The position numbers were made by a program, and so were the translations under genes. Source: Labilithrix sp. (GTDB lineage Bacteria > Myxococcota > Polyangia > Polyangiales > Polyangiaceae). From it: 64,000 bases of DNA. Shown here piece after piece: positions 32,844-42,564 of the stretch; position 1 is the stretch's first letter; every line of letters starts with the position of its first letter. The stretch covers positions 62,001-126,000 of the forward strand of contig JAQBQL010000243.1 in NCBI GenBank assembly GCA_028287035.1, read 5' to 3'. The notes below the pieces were generated by a model, which made no database searches, was not told the DNA's origin, and saw nothing but the letters and a program-made list of their open reading frames with translations.

Positions 32844-33619
32844 CCATCGTCGCGAGCATCGCGTGCGTGGGCGGCGCCGCCCGCGCGCAGCGGCCGGCAT
32901 CGGCGGTCGTCGGCACGTGCATCGACGCGGCCGAGGACGCGCAGCGGCAGAGCCGGGCGGGCCATCTCCTCGCCGCGCGTGCCCGCACCGAGCAATGCCT
33001 CGACGCGCGCTGCCCGCCGGCGATCCGTCGCGACTGCGACGCCTTCCGCACCGAGGTGACGCGCCGGATCCCGAGCGTGGTGGTCCGCGTACGCGACGCG
33101 GCCGGCCGGGACCTCGCGGATGCCGCGCTACGCCTCGACGACGCCGTCGTCCCGCTCGACGGACGCGCGAGGGAGGTCGACCCCGGCCCCCACGAGGTCG
33201 TGGCGAGCGCCCCCGGCTTCGTGAGCGCACGCCGGCATGTCATCGTCGAGGAAGGCAGCGCAGCGGAGACCATCGAGCTCCGGCTGACCCCCCTGCCCGT
33301 CACGGTCCCGGTCGCCGAGACACCCGCCGCGCCGGCCGGCACGTCGCGCGCGCCGATCACGTGGATTGCGAGCGGCAGCCTCGGCGCGGTCGGCCTCGTC
33401 GGGCTCGGCCTCTTCACGGGTCTCGGCCTCTCGACCGACGCCGACTACCGCGAGCTGCAGCGCCGGTGCGAGCCGCGCTGCACGGACGCCGAGCGCGACG
33501 GGATCCACCGGCGCTACCAGGTCGTGGACGTCGCCCTCGCGGTCGGCGTGGTCGCCGCGGTGGCCGCGGTCGTCGTGTATCTCGTGGGCCCGACGCGCCC
33601 CGTGGCCACGTCGCGCTGA
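32822..33619 (+). CDS. Exported PEGA-like protein paired with the kinase
   Basis: A 265-aa protein whose ATG lies inside the kinase gene (22-bp overlap), so the two are coupled. Signal peptide SLAIVASIACVGGAARAQ. Cys-containing helical part (GTCIDAAEDAQRQS, ARTEQCLDARCPPAIRRDCD), then a PEGA/carboxypeptidase-regulatory-like beta domain (VVVRVRDAAGRDLADAALRL, GPHEVVASAPGFVSARRHV). Two hydrophobic helices (about 187-208 and 240-258) frame a small Cys-containing loop. In myxobacteria such proteins often accompany Ser/Thr kinases and may carry the extracytoplasmic signal. Function is inferred from context. Confidence 0.75.
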   Translation: MLRPWSLAIVASIACVGGAARAQRPASAVVGTCIDAAEDAQRQSRAGHLLAARARTEQCLDARCPPAIRRDCDAFRTEVTRRIPSVVVRVRDAAGRDLADAALRLDDAVVPLDGRAREVDPGPHEVVASAPGFVSARRHVIVEEGSAAETIELRLTPLPVTVPVAETPAAPAGTSRAPITWIASGSLGAVGLVGLGLFTGLGLSTDADYRELQRRCEPRCTDAERDGIHRRYQVVDVALAVGVVAAVAAVVVYLVGPTRPVATSR

Positions 33620-33622
33620 ACG

Positions 33623-35008
<1,386 letters not shown>

Positions 35009-35214
35009 CGCGTCGACTTTGCACCCGCACGCGCGGATCGCAAAGCGCTTCTGCGCGCGCCCCCGGAATGCCATCGCGAGCAGGCAAACCCTGCTGGCTC
35101 GCCCCCGCACGGCCCGTGATCCAGGCGCTCGTGGATGCGCGGTTTTCGGCTGTCAAAGCGCTCTCCGGGGGCACGGCACGCCTCCTGCTGAAGCTGCGGA
35201 CGAACGGAGGACTC

Positions 35215-36384
35215 ATGAACATCTCGAAGACCCAGGCCACGACGCTCTCGCTCGCTCTCGCTCTTGCCGCATGCAGCGGAGGCGCCGCGAGCGGCGACTC
35301 CGGCGAGAGCCGCGCGGCAGCCACCGACGAAGCCGCCGCCTGCGGCGACGGCAACGGACAAGGCGGGAGCGGTACCGACGCGAGCAGCGGCCCCTCGAGC
35401 AACGGCGACGCCGGCCCGAGCGCACCGCCCGGCGCGCTCCCCGGCGGCGATCTCGAGGCCGCGCGCGCCTTCATGAAGCCGCTCGCGCTCGGCGTGAACG
35501 TGGAGCGTTCCTGGGCGTGGGCAGTGCCGGGCGGTCCGAAGGCGGAGGCGCAGTACCTCGCCTCGCTCGGGGTGACGCACGTTCGCGTGTTCTTCCCGTG
35601 GTCGCCGACGAACGACTTCGGCCTCGGCACCGGGGTGCCCGGAGCCGCCGCGTACAAGACGTTCCTCGACGCGATCGCGCAGTGGATCGAGGGCGGGCTC
35701 ACGGTGTTCGCCGACTGCACCGACGTCCTCGGCGCCGGCGACTTCGCGGCCCACGGCGGCGACATCCACGCGGTCGTGAAGAACCTCGGCGACATGGCCG
35801 CGACGTACGGCTTCTCGCCGACGAGATTCGCCCTCGGCCCCGTCAACGAGTGGGCGGGCGACGACGGGAAGGGCGGCGATCCCTTCGCGGCGGAGCGCCT
35901 CGCGCTCCACGACATCCTGCGCGCGTCGCTGCCCGGCTACGTCCTGACCGCGAGCTCGGAGTACTGGGACTACTTCAAGAACCTCGCGCACCTGACGCCG
36001 CTCGCGGATCAGCGGATCATCTACTCGTTCCACTCGTACGAGGCGCACAGCGCCGCCGACTGGAAGGCGACCGCCGCCGACCCGCTGAAGACCTGGTCGG
36101 CAAGCCACGGCGGCCTCCCCGTGCTGTGGGGCGAGGCGGGCGTCGGCAACTCGTACAACAGCAACGACTCGTCGAACCCCGCGGTGTGGCCCGGCAACGT
36201 CACGACGATGGCGAGCGCGATGGCGGTCTTCCGCCCGACGCTCTGGGCCATCACGTACGGCGGCGAGTGGCGCCTCAACGGATCCTCGAGCGACGCGCAC
36301 GTCCGCTCGGATCTGTCGGGCGCCGTCACCGCCGCGGCAGCGAGCACGAAGACCGCGCTCGCCGGCAACAACGGCGCTCCCTGA
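35215..36384 (+). CDS. GH5-like glycoside hydrolase lipoprotein
   Basis: A 389-aa lipoprotein with lipobox ALAAC (Cys20), start ATG 35215 and ribosome site CGGAGG close upstream. A Gly/Ser/Asp linker runs to about residue 80. The rest is a TIM-barrel of the cellulase-like (GH-A) clan: first strand with GVNVERSW, general acid/base Glu212 in GPVNEW, later FHSYEAH, and nucleophile Glu307 in LWGEAGVG. Both catalytic Glu residues are present. Likely a surface endo-glycanase acting on beta-glucan or mannan type polymers; exact substrate is unknown. Confidence 0.82.
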   Translation: MNISKTQATTLSLALALAACSGGAASGDSGESRAAATDEAAACGDGNGQGGSGTDASSGPSSNGDAGPSAPPGALPGGDLEAARAFMKPLALGVNVERSWAWAVPGGPKAEAQYLASLGVTHVRVFFPWSPTNDFGLGTGVPGAAAYKTFLDAIAQWIEGGLTVFADCTDVLGAGDFAAHGGDIHAVVKNLGDMAATYGFSPTRFALGPVNEWAGDDGKGGDPFAAERLALHDILRASLPGYVLTASSEYWDYFKNLAHLTPLADQRIIYSFHSYEAHSAADWKATAADPLKTWSASHGGLPVLWGEAGVGNSYNSNDSSNPAVWPGNVTTMASAMAVFRPTLWAITYGGEWRLNGSSSDAHVRSDLSGAVTAAAASTKTALAGNNGAP

Positions 36385-36388
36385 GCCG

Positions 36389-38032
36389 CTACTTGCGGTT
36401 CTTCTTGCGCGCGTCCTTCTCGCGCTTTCGCTGCGCCTTCTTGGCGTTCTTCTCCTTCTCGGAGAGCGCCTTCATCTTCGTCATGCTCTCGGCGGGCGCG
36501 CCGCCGCCCATGCCGGGCATACCCGGGAAGCCGCCGGGCATTCCCGGAAAGCCGCCAGGCATTCCCGGGAAACCGCCGGGCATTCCCGGAAAGCCGCCAG
36601 GCATTCCGGGGAAGCCGCCGCCGCCCTGCATCTGCTTGGCCATGTTCTTCATGTTCTTCATGGCGCCGAACTGACGCATGCCCGGGATCTGCCCGAGCAG
36701 GCCGCCCATGCCGCCCATGTTGCCCATCATCTGCTTCATGAAGAGGAAGCGCTGCACGAGCTCGCTGACCGCCTGGGCCGGCATACCCGAGCCCTTCGCG
36801 ATGCGGTCGACGCGCTTCGGCTCGCGCACGAGCGCGTTGGGGTCCCGCCGCTCGAACGTCGTGAAGCTCGAGATCATGGCCTCGATCTTCACGAGCTCGC
36901 GGTCATCGAGGTTCACGTCGGCGGGCAGCTGGTCCATCCCGGGGAGCTTCCCGACGATGTCCTTCAGGCTGCCCATCTTCTGGATCATCTTGATCTGGTT
37001 CAAGAAGTCATCGAGCGTGAAGTCGCCCTGGAGCATCTTCATCGCGTCTTCGGCGGCCTTCTCCTGATCGACGACCTCCTCGAAGTCCTTCATCAGGCCG
37101 ACGACGTCGCCCATGCCGAGCACGCGGCTCGCCATGCCCTCGGCGCGGAACTCCTCGAACTTGTCGACGCCCTCACCGATGCCGGCGAAGCGCACCGCCG
37201 CGCCCGTGACCTCCTTCACGCTCATCGCGGCGCCGCCGCGGGCGTCGCCATCGAGCTTCGTGAGGACGACGCCGGTGAGCCCGAGCGTGTCGTGGAAGCC
37301 GCGCGAGACCTTGACCGCGTCCTGTCCGATCATCGCGTCGACGACGAGGAAGATGTTCTGCGGTGAGGTCTTCGCCTTGATGTCGGCGAGCTCCTGCATC
37401 AGCTTCTCGTCGATCGCGAGACGGCCTGCGGTGTCGTAGATGATGACGTCGCGGCCCTGGCTCTTCGCCTCGGCCTCCGCGCGCTCGCAGATCGTGACCG
37501 GCGACTCGCCGGGGATGCTGAAGACGGGGACGTCGATGCTCTTGCCGAGCACCTGCAGCTGCTCGACGGCGGCGGGGCGCTGCATGTCGGCGGCGACGAG
37601 GAGAGGCTTCTTGCCCTCCTTCTGCAGGTAGCGCGCGAGCTTCGCGGTGGTGGTCGTCTTTCCGGAGCCCTGGAGGCCGACCATCATCAGCTTGGTCGGG
37701 CCGGCGCCCTTCTCGGCGAACGTGATCGCGGGACCTTCCGCGGTCATGAAGTCGACGAGCTCGTCGTGGCAGATCTTGACGAACTGGTCGGACGCCGAGA
37801 CCTTGAGGTTCTCGCCGCTCTTTCCCTTCGCCTTGATGCGGACGACCTCGCCGAGCGCCTTGTCCTTCACGCGCGCGAGGAACGTCTTCACGACCCCGAG
37901 CTCGACATCGGCCTCGAGGAGGCTGAGACGCACCTCACGGAGCGCCGTGTCGATGTTGCTCTCGGTCAGCTCGGTGAGGCCAGCGAGCCGGTTCTTGGCC
38001 TGGCGGAAACCCTTCGCAATCGCGTCGAACAT
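36389..38032 (-). CDS. ffh: Signal recognition particle protein Ffh (SRP54)
   Basis: GTPase (547 aa) that binds 4.5S RNA and signal peptides and delivers ribosomes to FtsY. N domain, then G domain with GLQGSGKTTT, DTAGRLAID, TKLDGDARGG; M domain with RVDRIAKGSGMP and a Met-rich signal-binding region. It is about 90 residues longer than E. coli Ffh; the extra length is a Gly/Phe/Pro/Met repeat (five units of GGFPGMP) and a basic tail (KKAQRKREKDARKKN). The repeat sits just after the Met-rich helix, so it may extend the flexible signal-binding surface. Housekeeping gene, single copy in the window. Confidence 0.97.
   Translation of the reverse strand: MFDAIAKGFRQAKNRLAGLTELTESNIDTALREVRLSLLEADVELGVVKTFLARVKDKALGEVVRIKAKGKSGENLKVSASDQFVKICHDELVDFMTAEGPAITFAEKGAGPTKLMMVGLQGSGKTTTTAKLARYLQKEGKKPLLVAADMQRPAAVEQLQVLGKSIDVPVFSIPGESPVTICERAEAEAKSQGRDVIIYDTAGRLAIDEKLMQELADIKAKTSPQNIFLVVDAMIGQDAVKVSRGFHDTLGLTGVVLTKLDGDARGGAAMSVKEVTGAAVRFAGIGEGVDKFEEFRAEGMASRVLGMGDVVGLMKDFEEVVDQEKAAEDAMKMLQGDFTLDDFLNQIKMIQKMGSLKDIVGKLPGMDQLPADVNLDDRELVKIEAMISSFTTFERRDPNALVREPKRVDRIAKGSGMPAQAVSELVQRFLFMKQMMGNMGGMGGLLGQIPGMRQFGAMKNMKNMAKQMQGGGGFPGMPGGFPGMPGGFPGMPGGFPGMPGGFPGMPGMGGGAPAESMTKMKALSEKEKNAKKAQRKREKDARKKNRK
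36512..36622 (-). repeat. 21-bp tandem repeat inside ffh
   Basis: About five units of a 21-bp repeat encode GGFPGMP on the minus strand. Alternate units are more alike than neighbours (GGAAAGCCGCCAGGCATTCC twice), which suggests duplication of a 42-bp block. The length keeps the reading frame, so copy number can vary without breaking Ffh. Confidence 0.9.
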
Positions 38033-38141
38033 GCTGTTTTCCTTGGGCCCGGACTTACCACGGTCGGGGCGGTCCGGAAAGGAGCGCGTCCTCCGGAGGG
38101 CACGCGGGGGCGGCAGGCGCGATCCACGGTAGGCTGCGGCC

Positions 38142-40019
38142 GTGAGCGCTCCCCCGCCGGCACCGGTCCATCCCGCGAAGCGCGTCGTGGTGCTCTATGG
38201 GTGCCTCGCCGCCGCATTCCTCCTGCTCGCGCCGTTCTGCGCGAGCGTGGCCGGTGCTGCGCCGGCCGTCGTGCTGCTCGGCTGCGCCGCCTTCCTCGGG
38301 TACGTCGCGCGCACGACCTGGATCCGGATGCCCGCGGTGCAGCACGTCAACCTGGCGGTCCAGCAGCTGACGCGGGGCAACCTCGCCAGCGTGAGGGCGC
38401 ACCTGGCGGCGGTCGGTCCCCGTGCGCGGCGGGACACGAACATCGGCCGCGCCGTCCTCCTCGTCGAGGCGCTCACCGCGCTCCACGAGAGCCGGCTCGA
38501 GGACGCCGAGGCGGCGGCGACGGCGGCCATCGAGCTCCCGGCGGGCATCCTGCTCCGCGAGGCGGAGCTCCAGCAGCGCGCGACGGCGCGGGCGACGCGG
38601 GCGCTCGTCCGTGCTGCGCGTGGCGACGCGGCGGGCGCCAAGGAAGACGCCGACGTCGCCGAGCAGTCCGTCCACGCCAGCCCCGAGGTCGTCGCGCGCG
38701 CGCGGCTCGTCCGCGCCGTGTTGATGGCGAAGCTCGCGTATCACGAGGAGGCGCTGCGCACGTACCTCGTCGAGAACGCGTCCCTCGTGCTCGAGCACGG
38801 GATGCCGCGCGAGCGCCTGCTGTTTCGCGCGCTCCGGCGCATGTCGCGCAGCCCGGCGCGCAGCGTCTATCGTGAGGCGGCGAAGGTCGGCGAAGGGGAC
38901 GCGCCCTCGAAGACCGCGACGTGGATCGCGGCGATCGCGCCCGAGGCGGCGCCGTTCGCGTCGGGGGACCGCATGCTCGCGGACGTGGCCGAGGAGCACG
39001 CGGCGAGCTCGGCGACGCCGGCCGACGTGGAGGCGCTCGCGCGTGCCCGACGGGCCGCGGAGCCGCGGCGAACGCCGGGCGGCCGGGGACGCCTTCTCGC
39101 GGTCTGGGCGGCGCTGATCGTGATGCTCGTCGCCGTCTGGGAGCTCCTCGCGCCGCCGACACCGGGGACGCGCGCGGCGTCCGCGGCGAACGACGCGGGA
39201 GGCGGGGGTCCGCTCGCGTTCCTCACCGCGGGGGCGTGCTTGATGGTCGTCGTCGCCGCGGCGGCGGTCGCGGTCGCGGTGCTCCGGGCGCGGCGCTCGA
39301 CGCGCGAGCTGTTCGTGGCGCGTCGTCTCGCGGCGCTCGGTGACCGCGCGCGTGCGGTGCCGCTGCTCGAGGGGCTCGTCCGGAGCAGCGCCCCGCTGAC
39401 CGCCGCCGGCGCGGGCCTCGAGCTGGCGCGGCTCGCGGCGAGGGCGGGCGACTTCCCGGTGGCGATCGCGCAGGCCGACGCCGCGATGGCCAAGATCAAC
39501 ACCCCGCAGCTGCGCCCCGCGACGTCCGACCTCCTCCTCCCCGCGCTGATGGCAGAGTCGGCGGCGGCGATGGCAGTGCGCGGCGGGACGGAGGAGGCGA
39601 GCGCCGAGCTCGCGGTCCTCGAGCGTGACTTCCCGACGTACTCGCAGCTGGCGCTGGCGCAGCTGCGGATCCATCTTCTCGTCGCGATCCGGCGCGGTGA
39701 ACGTGACCGGGCCCACGCCCTGGCGCGAGCCCGCACGTCGGAGCTGCGTCTGCCGTATCGCGAGGAGCTCCTGGCGGACCTCGTGCTCGCCTCGCGCGGC
39801 GACCTCGACGACCTGGAGCTCGCGCGGGTGGACGCGGAAGTCCACGAGAACGACGCCCTGCGCGTGTGGATCGACCGGGTGGCCCCGGGCCTGCGCGAGG
39901 AGCGGCGGGTGGTGGCGCCGCGGCCGCGCGTGGCGGCGCGAGCGAGCGAGGCGGAGGAGCTGGAGGTGGCGGAGGCAGAACGGGTGGAGCGGGCGGCGGC
40001 GGTTCCGGTCCGGAGCTGA
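38142..40019 (+). CDS. Membrane protein with helical-repeat domains, function unknown
   Basis: A 625-aa protein, GTG start, divergent to ffh. Two close membrane helices at the N-terminus (about 14-34 and 40-57). A helical TPR-like domain follows (about 70-230: LVRAARGDAAGAKEDADVAE, LAKLAYHEEALRTYL-type units). A second pair of hydrophobic helices occurs near 330-350 and 365-390, then another helical-repeat domain (ALGDRARAVPLLEGLVRSS, LARLAARAGDFPVAIAQADA). The last 40 residues are charged and rich in Ala, Glu and Arg. No enzyme motif seen. The two repeat domains on the same side of the membrane suggest a scaffold. Confidence 0.7.
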   Translation: MSAPPPAPVHPAKRVVVLYGCLAAAFLLLAPFCASVAGAAPAVVLLGCAAFLGYVARTTWIRMPAVQHVNLAVQQLTRGNLASVRAHLAAVGPRARRDTNIGRAVLLVEALTALHESRLEDAEAAATAAIELPAGILLREAELQQRATARATRALVRAARGDAAGAKEDADVAEQSVHASPEVVARARLVRAVLMAKLAYHEEALRTYLVENASLVLEHGMPRERLLFRALRRMSRSPARSVYREAAKVGEGDAPSKTATWIAAIAPEAAPFASGDRMLADVAEEHAASSATPADVEALARARRAAEPRRTPGGRGRLLAVWAALIVMLVAVWELLAPPTPGTRAASAANDAGGGGPLAFLTAGACLMVVVAAAAVAVAVLRARRSTRELFVARRLAALGDRARAVPLLEGLVRSSAPLTAAGAGLELARLAARAGDFPVAIAQADAAMAKINTPQLRPATSDLLLPALMAESAAAMAVRGGTEEASAELAVLERDFPTYSQLALAQLRIHLLVAIRRGERDRAHALARARTSELRLPYREELLADLVLASRGDLDDLELARVDAEVHENDALRVWIDRVAPGLREERRVVAPRPRVAARASEAEELEVAEAERVERAAAVPVRS

Positions 40020-40072
40020 CGTCGGGAGACTGCTGGCGGTCGAGGAGGTGGGCGGCAGCCTGGAGGCGAGTG

Positions 40073-40104
40073 AAGTTGCCAATGCATTCGCGCGACGCTC
40101 TACC
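40073..40104 (+). repeat. RAYT-linked repeat element, copy 1 (degenerate)
   Basis: The core AAGTTGCCAAT followed by a GCGCG-rich stretch repeats, in degenerate form, the block in front of the transposase-like genes at 40217, 41304 and 42406. It lies about 145 bp left of the second copy and marks the left border of the repeat cluster. Confidence 0.5.
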
Positions 40105-40216
40105 GGCAGCGTCCGCCAGGCCTCGCCGGCCCCGCTCGCTTTCATCATGCCGCTGGTCGCTTGAACAGGGCCAACCCGTGATCGTCCCACGCAGTCAGGC
40201 CAGCAACTGACGACTG

Positions 40217-40260
40217 GATAGCCCAATTCAAGTTGCCAATCGCGGCGCGCGCCCTACACT
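40217..40260 (+). repeat. RAYT-linked repeat element, copy 2
   Basis: Conserved block just before the first transposase-like gene: ATAGCCCAATTCAAGTTGCC then AATCGC and a GCGC-rich run ending 6 bp before the ATG. The same block stands at the same distance before the second gene (41304-41340). Confidence 0.75.
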
Positions 40261-40266
40261 TCCCAT

Positions 40267-40977
40267 ATGGACGCCGGCGCCCAGCTTGCTCTCCTGCCGG
40301 TGCGAAACACCCACGGTGGTGCGCGCAAGAATGCGGGACGGAAGCCACTGCCCGTCGGGCAACGCAAGACTGCCCATCGCGCGCTGGCCCGTCTGTCGCC
40401 GCATACGCCCGTCCACATCACGCTGCGTGGCGCACGCGGGCTCGCGTCGTTCCGGAGCGAGATGATGGCGCGCGCCATCGGCGGAGTCATCCGCACGATG
40501 AAGAGCGCGCGGAACGACCTGCGGATCATTGAATTCTCCATCCAGAGCAATCATCTTCACCTCATCGTCGAGGCTGACGACGAGTGGGCGCTCTCGAGCG
40601 CCTTTCGCGGCTTCCAGACGCGCGTCAGCAAGCGCCTGAACCACCACGTACTCCGTCGCCGCGGACCTGTATTGGGCGATCGCTACCATCGGGAAGACCT
40701 GACGAGTCGCCGCCAGGCGCGCCACGCGCTCGTGTACGTCCTCCAGAATGCCCATCACCACGGCGTGGTGAAGCCGGGAATGCAGGATCCGCTGTCCTCG
40801 GCGCCCTGGTCCGAGCGCTTCATCCATCGCCCGCTGCTCCCGCCCGAGACCTCCCCGTGCTCGCGCCCACTCACCTTCATGCTGAGGGCGCTCTGGGAAC
40901 GGCAGTGGCCAGGCCTCGTCTCCCCGTGCGAAGTGCCGAAGGGACGGCAGGCCCTTCACCGTCGTTGCTCGAGCTGA
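40267..40977 (+). CDS. REP-associated tyrosine transposase (RAYT, Y1/IS200-like), copy 1
   Basis: A 236-aa single-strand transposase-like HUH endonuclease. The HUH metal site is NHLHLIVEAD (about 95-104), and the likely catalytic Tyr is in ARHALVYVLQNAHHH (about 158). The N-terminal basic block GARKNAGRKPLP and PVHITLR, and LSSAPWS near the end, match RAYTs, which move or maintain REP palindromes rather than themselves. No terminal inverted repeats were seen. It is about 90 percent identical by eye to the gene at 41353, so one is a recent duplicate. Confidence 0.85.
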   Translation: MDAGAQLALLPVRNTHGGARKNAGRKPLPVGQRKTAHRALARLSPHTPVHITLRGARGLASFRSEMMARAIGGVIRTMKSARNDLRIIEFSIQSNHLHLIVEADDEWALSSAFRGFQTRVSKRLNHHVLRRRGPVLGDRYHREDLTSRRQARHALVYVLQNAHHHGVVKPGMQDPLSSAPWSERFIHRPLLPPETSPCSRPLTFMLRALWERQWPGLVSPCEVPKGRQALHRRCSS

Positions 40978-41118
40978 TGGACGCCATCTTCGATGGGTGG
41001 GTGAGGTTGACGCGAAGACTCGGCTCGCCGGGTCAGGTGTCCGAGCGCTCACACACAGCCGGCGCTCCGCATCTGCGCCACGGGCCCCGCCGTCCGACCA
41101 CCTGCTCCTCGCGCCAAA

Positions 41119-41148
41119 CAAGTTACCCATCGCGTCCCGGCACTACAC
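41119..41148 (+). repeat. RAYT-linked repeat element, copy 3 (degenerate)
   Basis: CAAGTTACCCATCGCGTCCC followed by GGCACTACAC repeats the element of copy 2 with several changes. It lies in the 375-bp gap (40978-41352) between the two transposase-like genes. No gene is evident in that gap; it also holds GGCTGCTCGTCGAGC at 41187-41201, which recurs at 42187-42201. Confidence 0.5.
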
Positions 41149-41303
41149 GATAACGACGGCGCGAGAAGGGCTGCGAGTCGTCTCCGGCTGCTCGTCGAGC
41201 CGAGCCGCCGGGGGCGTCACGCGCTCGTGCACGCAACGTCGGCGACAAATCGAGCCGGCGCGGCGCTCCCCGCGACGAGAACCCCTCGCCACCGACTCCG
41301 ACA

Positions 41304-41340
41304 ATAGCCCAATTCAAGTTGCCAATCGCCACGCGCGCAC
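41304..41340 (+). repeat. RAYT-linked repeat element, copy 4
   Basis: ATAGCCCAATTCAAGTTGCC plus AATCGC is identical to copy 2 over 26 bp, then a GCGC run. It ends 12 bp before the ATG of the second RAYT gene. Identity here is higher than in much of the surrounding spacer, suggesting the element is part of the moved or duplicated unit. Confidence 0.75.
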
Positions 41341-41352
41341 TACGCTTCCGAT

Positions 41353-42066
41353 ATGGACGAAGGCGCCCAGCTTGCCCTCCTGCTTGTGCGCAACACCCAC
41401 GGAGGTGCGCGCAAGAATGCCGGGCGGAAGCGGCTACCGGCGGGGCAGCGCATGACCGCCCACCGGGCACGGCCCCGTCTCTCGCCGCATACGCCGGTGC
41501 ACATCACGCTGCGCGGCGCCCACGGGCTCCCGTCGTTCCGGAGCGAGAGGATGGCGCGCGCCATCGGCGGGGTCATACGCACGATGAAGAGCGCGCGGGA
41601 CGACCTGCGGATCATCGAATTCTCCATCCAGAACAATCATCTCCACCTGATCGTCGAGGCCGACGATGAACGGGCGCTCTCGAGCGCGATTCGCGGCTTC
41701 CAGACGCGCGTGACGAAGCGCCTGAACCACCACGTACTCCGTCGCCGCGGACCTGTATGGGGCGATCGCTACCATCGGGAAGACCTCACGAGTCGCCGCC
41801 AGGCGCGCCACGCGCTCACGTACGTCCTCCAGAATGCCCATCACCACGGCGCGGTGAAGCCGGGAATGCGCGACCCACTCTCCTCGGCGCCCTGGTCCGA
41901 CCGCTTCATCCATCGCCCGCTGCTCCCACCCGAGACCTCCCCGTGCTCGCGCCCGCTCACCTTCATGCTGAGGGCGCTCTGGGAAGGGCAGTGGCCAGGC
42001 CTCATCTCCCCCTCCGAAGTCCCGACGGGGCGGCAGGCGCTTCGCCGTCGCGACGTGCGCGTGTGA
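41353..42066 (+). CDS. REP-associated tyrosine transposase (RAYT), copy 2
   Basis: A 237-aa sister of the gene at 40267, with some 22-25 substitutions, most in the first 70 and last 15 residues. The HUH site NHLHLIVEAD and Tyr region ARHALTYVLQNAHHH are unchanged, so both copies look active. Frame is intact; the last codons differ (LRRRDVRV against LHRRCSS). Together with the relics to the right, at least four copies have existed here. Confidence 0.85.
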   Translation: MDEGAQLALLLVRNTHGGARKNAGRKRLPAGQRMTAHRARPRLSPHTPVHITLRGAHGLPSFRSERMARAIGGVIRTMKSARDDLRIIEFSIQNNHLHLIVEADDERALSSAIRGFQTRVTKRLNHHVLRRRGPVWGDRYHREDLTSRRQARHALTYVLQNAHHHGAVKPGMRDPLSSAPWSDRFIHRPLLPPETSPCSRPLTFMLRALWEGQWPGLISPSEVPTGRQALRRRDVRV

Positions 42067-42129
42067 CCACCTAATCGTGAGCGCCTCGTGGAGCACGAGC
42101 CTTCCTTCGGGAGACGCGCGCTGTCGGAA

Positions 42130-42164
42130 CGTTACTGGAGCTGACGGACAGCATCGTTCGAACC
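42130..42164 (+). pseudogene. Fragment of a RAYT unit 3' flank
   Basis: CGTTACTGGAGCTGACGGAC and the next bases resemble the sequence that spans the stop of RAYT copy 1 (40962-40995, CGTTGCTCGAGCTGATGGAC). Only about 35 bp can be aligned. It shows that another unit once ended here. Confidence 0.45.
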
Positions 42165-42199
42165 ACGCCGAAGACGACGGGAGGCGGGCTGCTCGTCGA

Positions 42200-42406
42200 G
42201 CCCGAGTCGCCGCCAGTAGCGCGGGCCAGGGTCTTCCCTCCGGAACGACGGGAAGCCCGCGGGCGCCCGCGCGCGTTGACGTGCACGGGCGTATGCGTCG
42301 ACAGTCGCGACCGCCCGCGCTCGGCGGTCCTGCGCTGTCCGCCGCGGAGCCGCTTCTGGCCCGCAATCTTGCGCGCACCACCGTGGGCGCTGCGCAGGGT
42401 TGACAA
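42200..42406 (-). pseudogene. RAYT N-terminal relic on the opposite strand
   Basis: Translation of the minus strand gives RSAHGGARKIAGQKRLRGGQ, then HTPVHV and LARATGG, which aligns with residues 12-75 of the RAYTs (RNTHGGARKNAGRK, HTPVHITLR, MARAIGG). The start codon and the whole catalytic part are missing. It lies head-to-head with the plus-strand element at 42406, so the cluster includes an inversion. Confidence 0.7.
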
Positions 42407-42453
42407 TAGCGCACGTCAAGTTGCCAATCCCGACGCGCCCATTGCAATTGGCA
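42406..42453 (+). repeat. RAYT-linked repeat element, copy 5, with inverted repeat
   Basis: ATAGCGCACGTCAAGTTGCC then AATCCCGACGCG. This copy contains a clear inverted repeat, TGCCAAT (42422-42428) and ATTGGCA (42447-42453), separated by 18 nt, which the other copies lack or have lost. It could fold as a REP-like hairpin. Confidence 0.65.
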
Positions 42454-42454
42454 C

Positions 42455-42550
42455 ATGAACACGGCGCCCGGCTTGCTCTCCTGCGTTTGCCCGCGGCTCC
42501 CGCCCCGAGACCTCCTCCTCCGACGTCCCGAAGGAGCGGCACCCGTCGCA
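42455..42550 (+). pseudogene. RAYT deletion relic: start joined to end
   Basis: ATG 42455 and the next 30 bp match the RAYT start (GGCGCCC.GCTTGCTCTCCTG). The sequence then jumps to the C-terminal part (CTCCCGCCCCGAGACCTCC, then GACGTCCCGAAGGAGCGGCA), matching LLPPETS and EVPKGRQ. About 600 bp of the centre is missing in at least two deletions. It cannot encode a transposase. Confidence 0.65.
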
Positions 42551-42564
42551 TCCCCCGCCGCTCC

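Noticed and set aside
36512..36622. CRISPR-like repeat
   Set aside because: Units are contiguous without spacers and keep the ffh reading frame.
40267..42066. Classical IS200/IS605 element with tnpB or ends
   Set aside because: No TnpB/Fanzor gene and no paired terminal hairpins around either gene; the RAYT type fits better.
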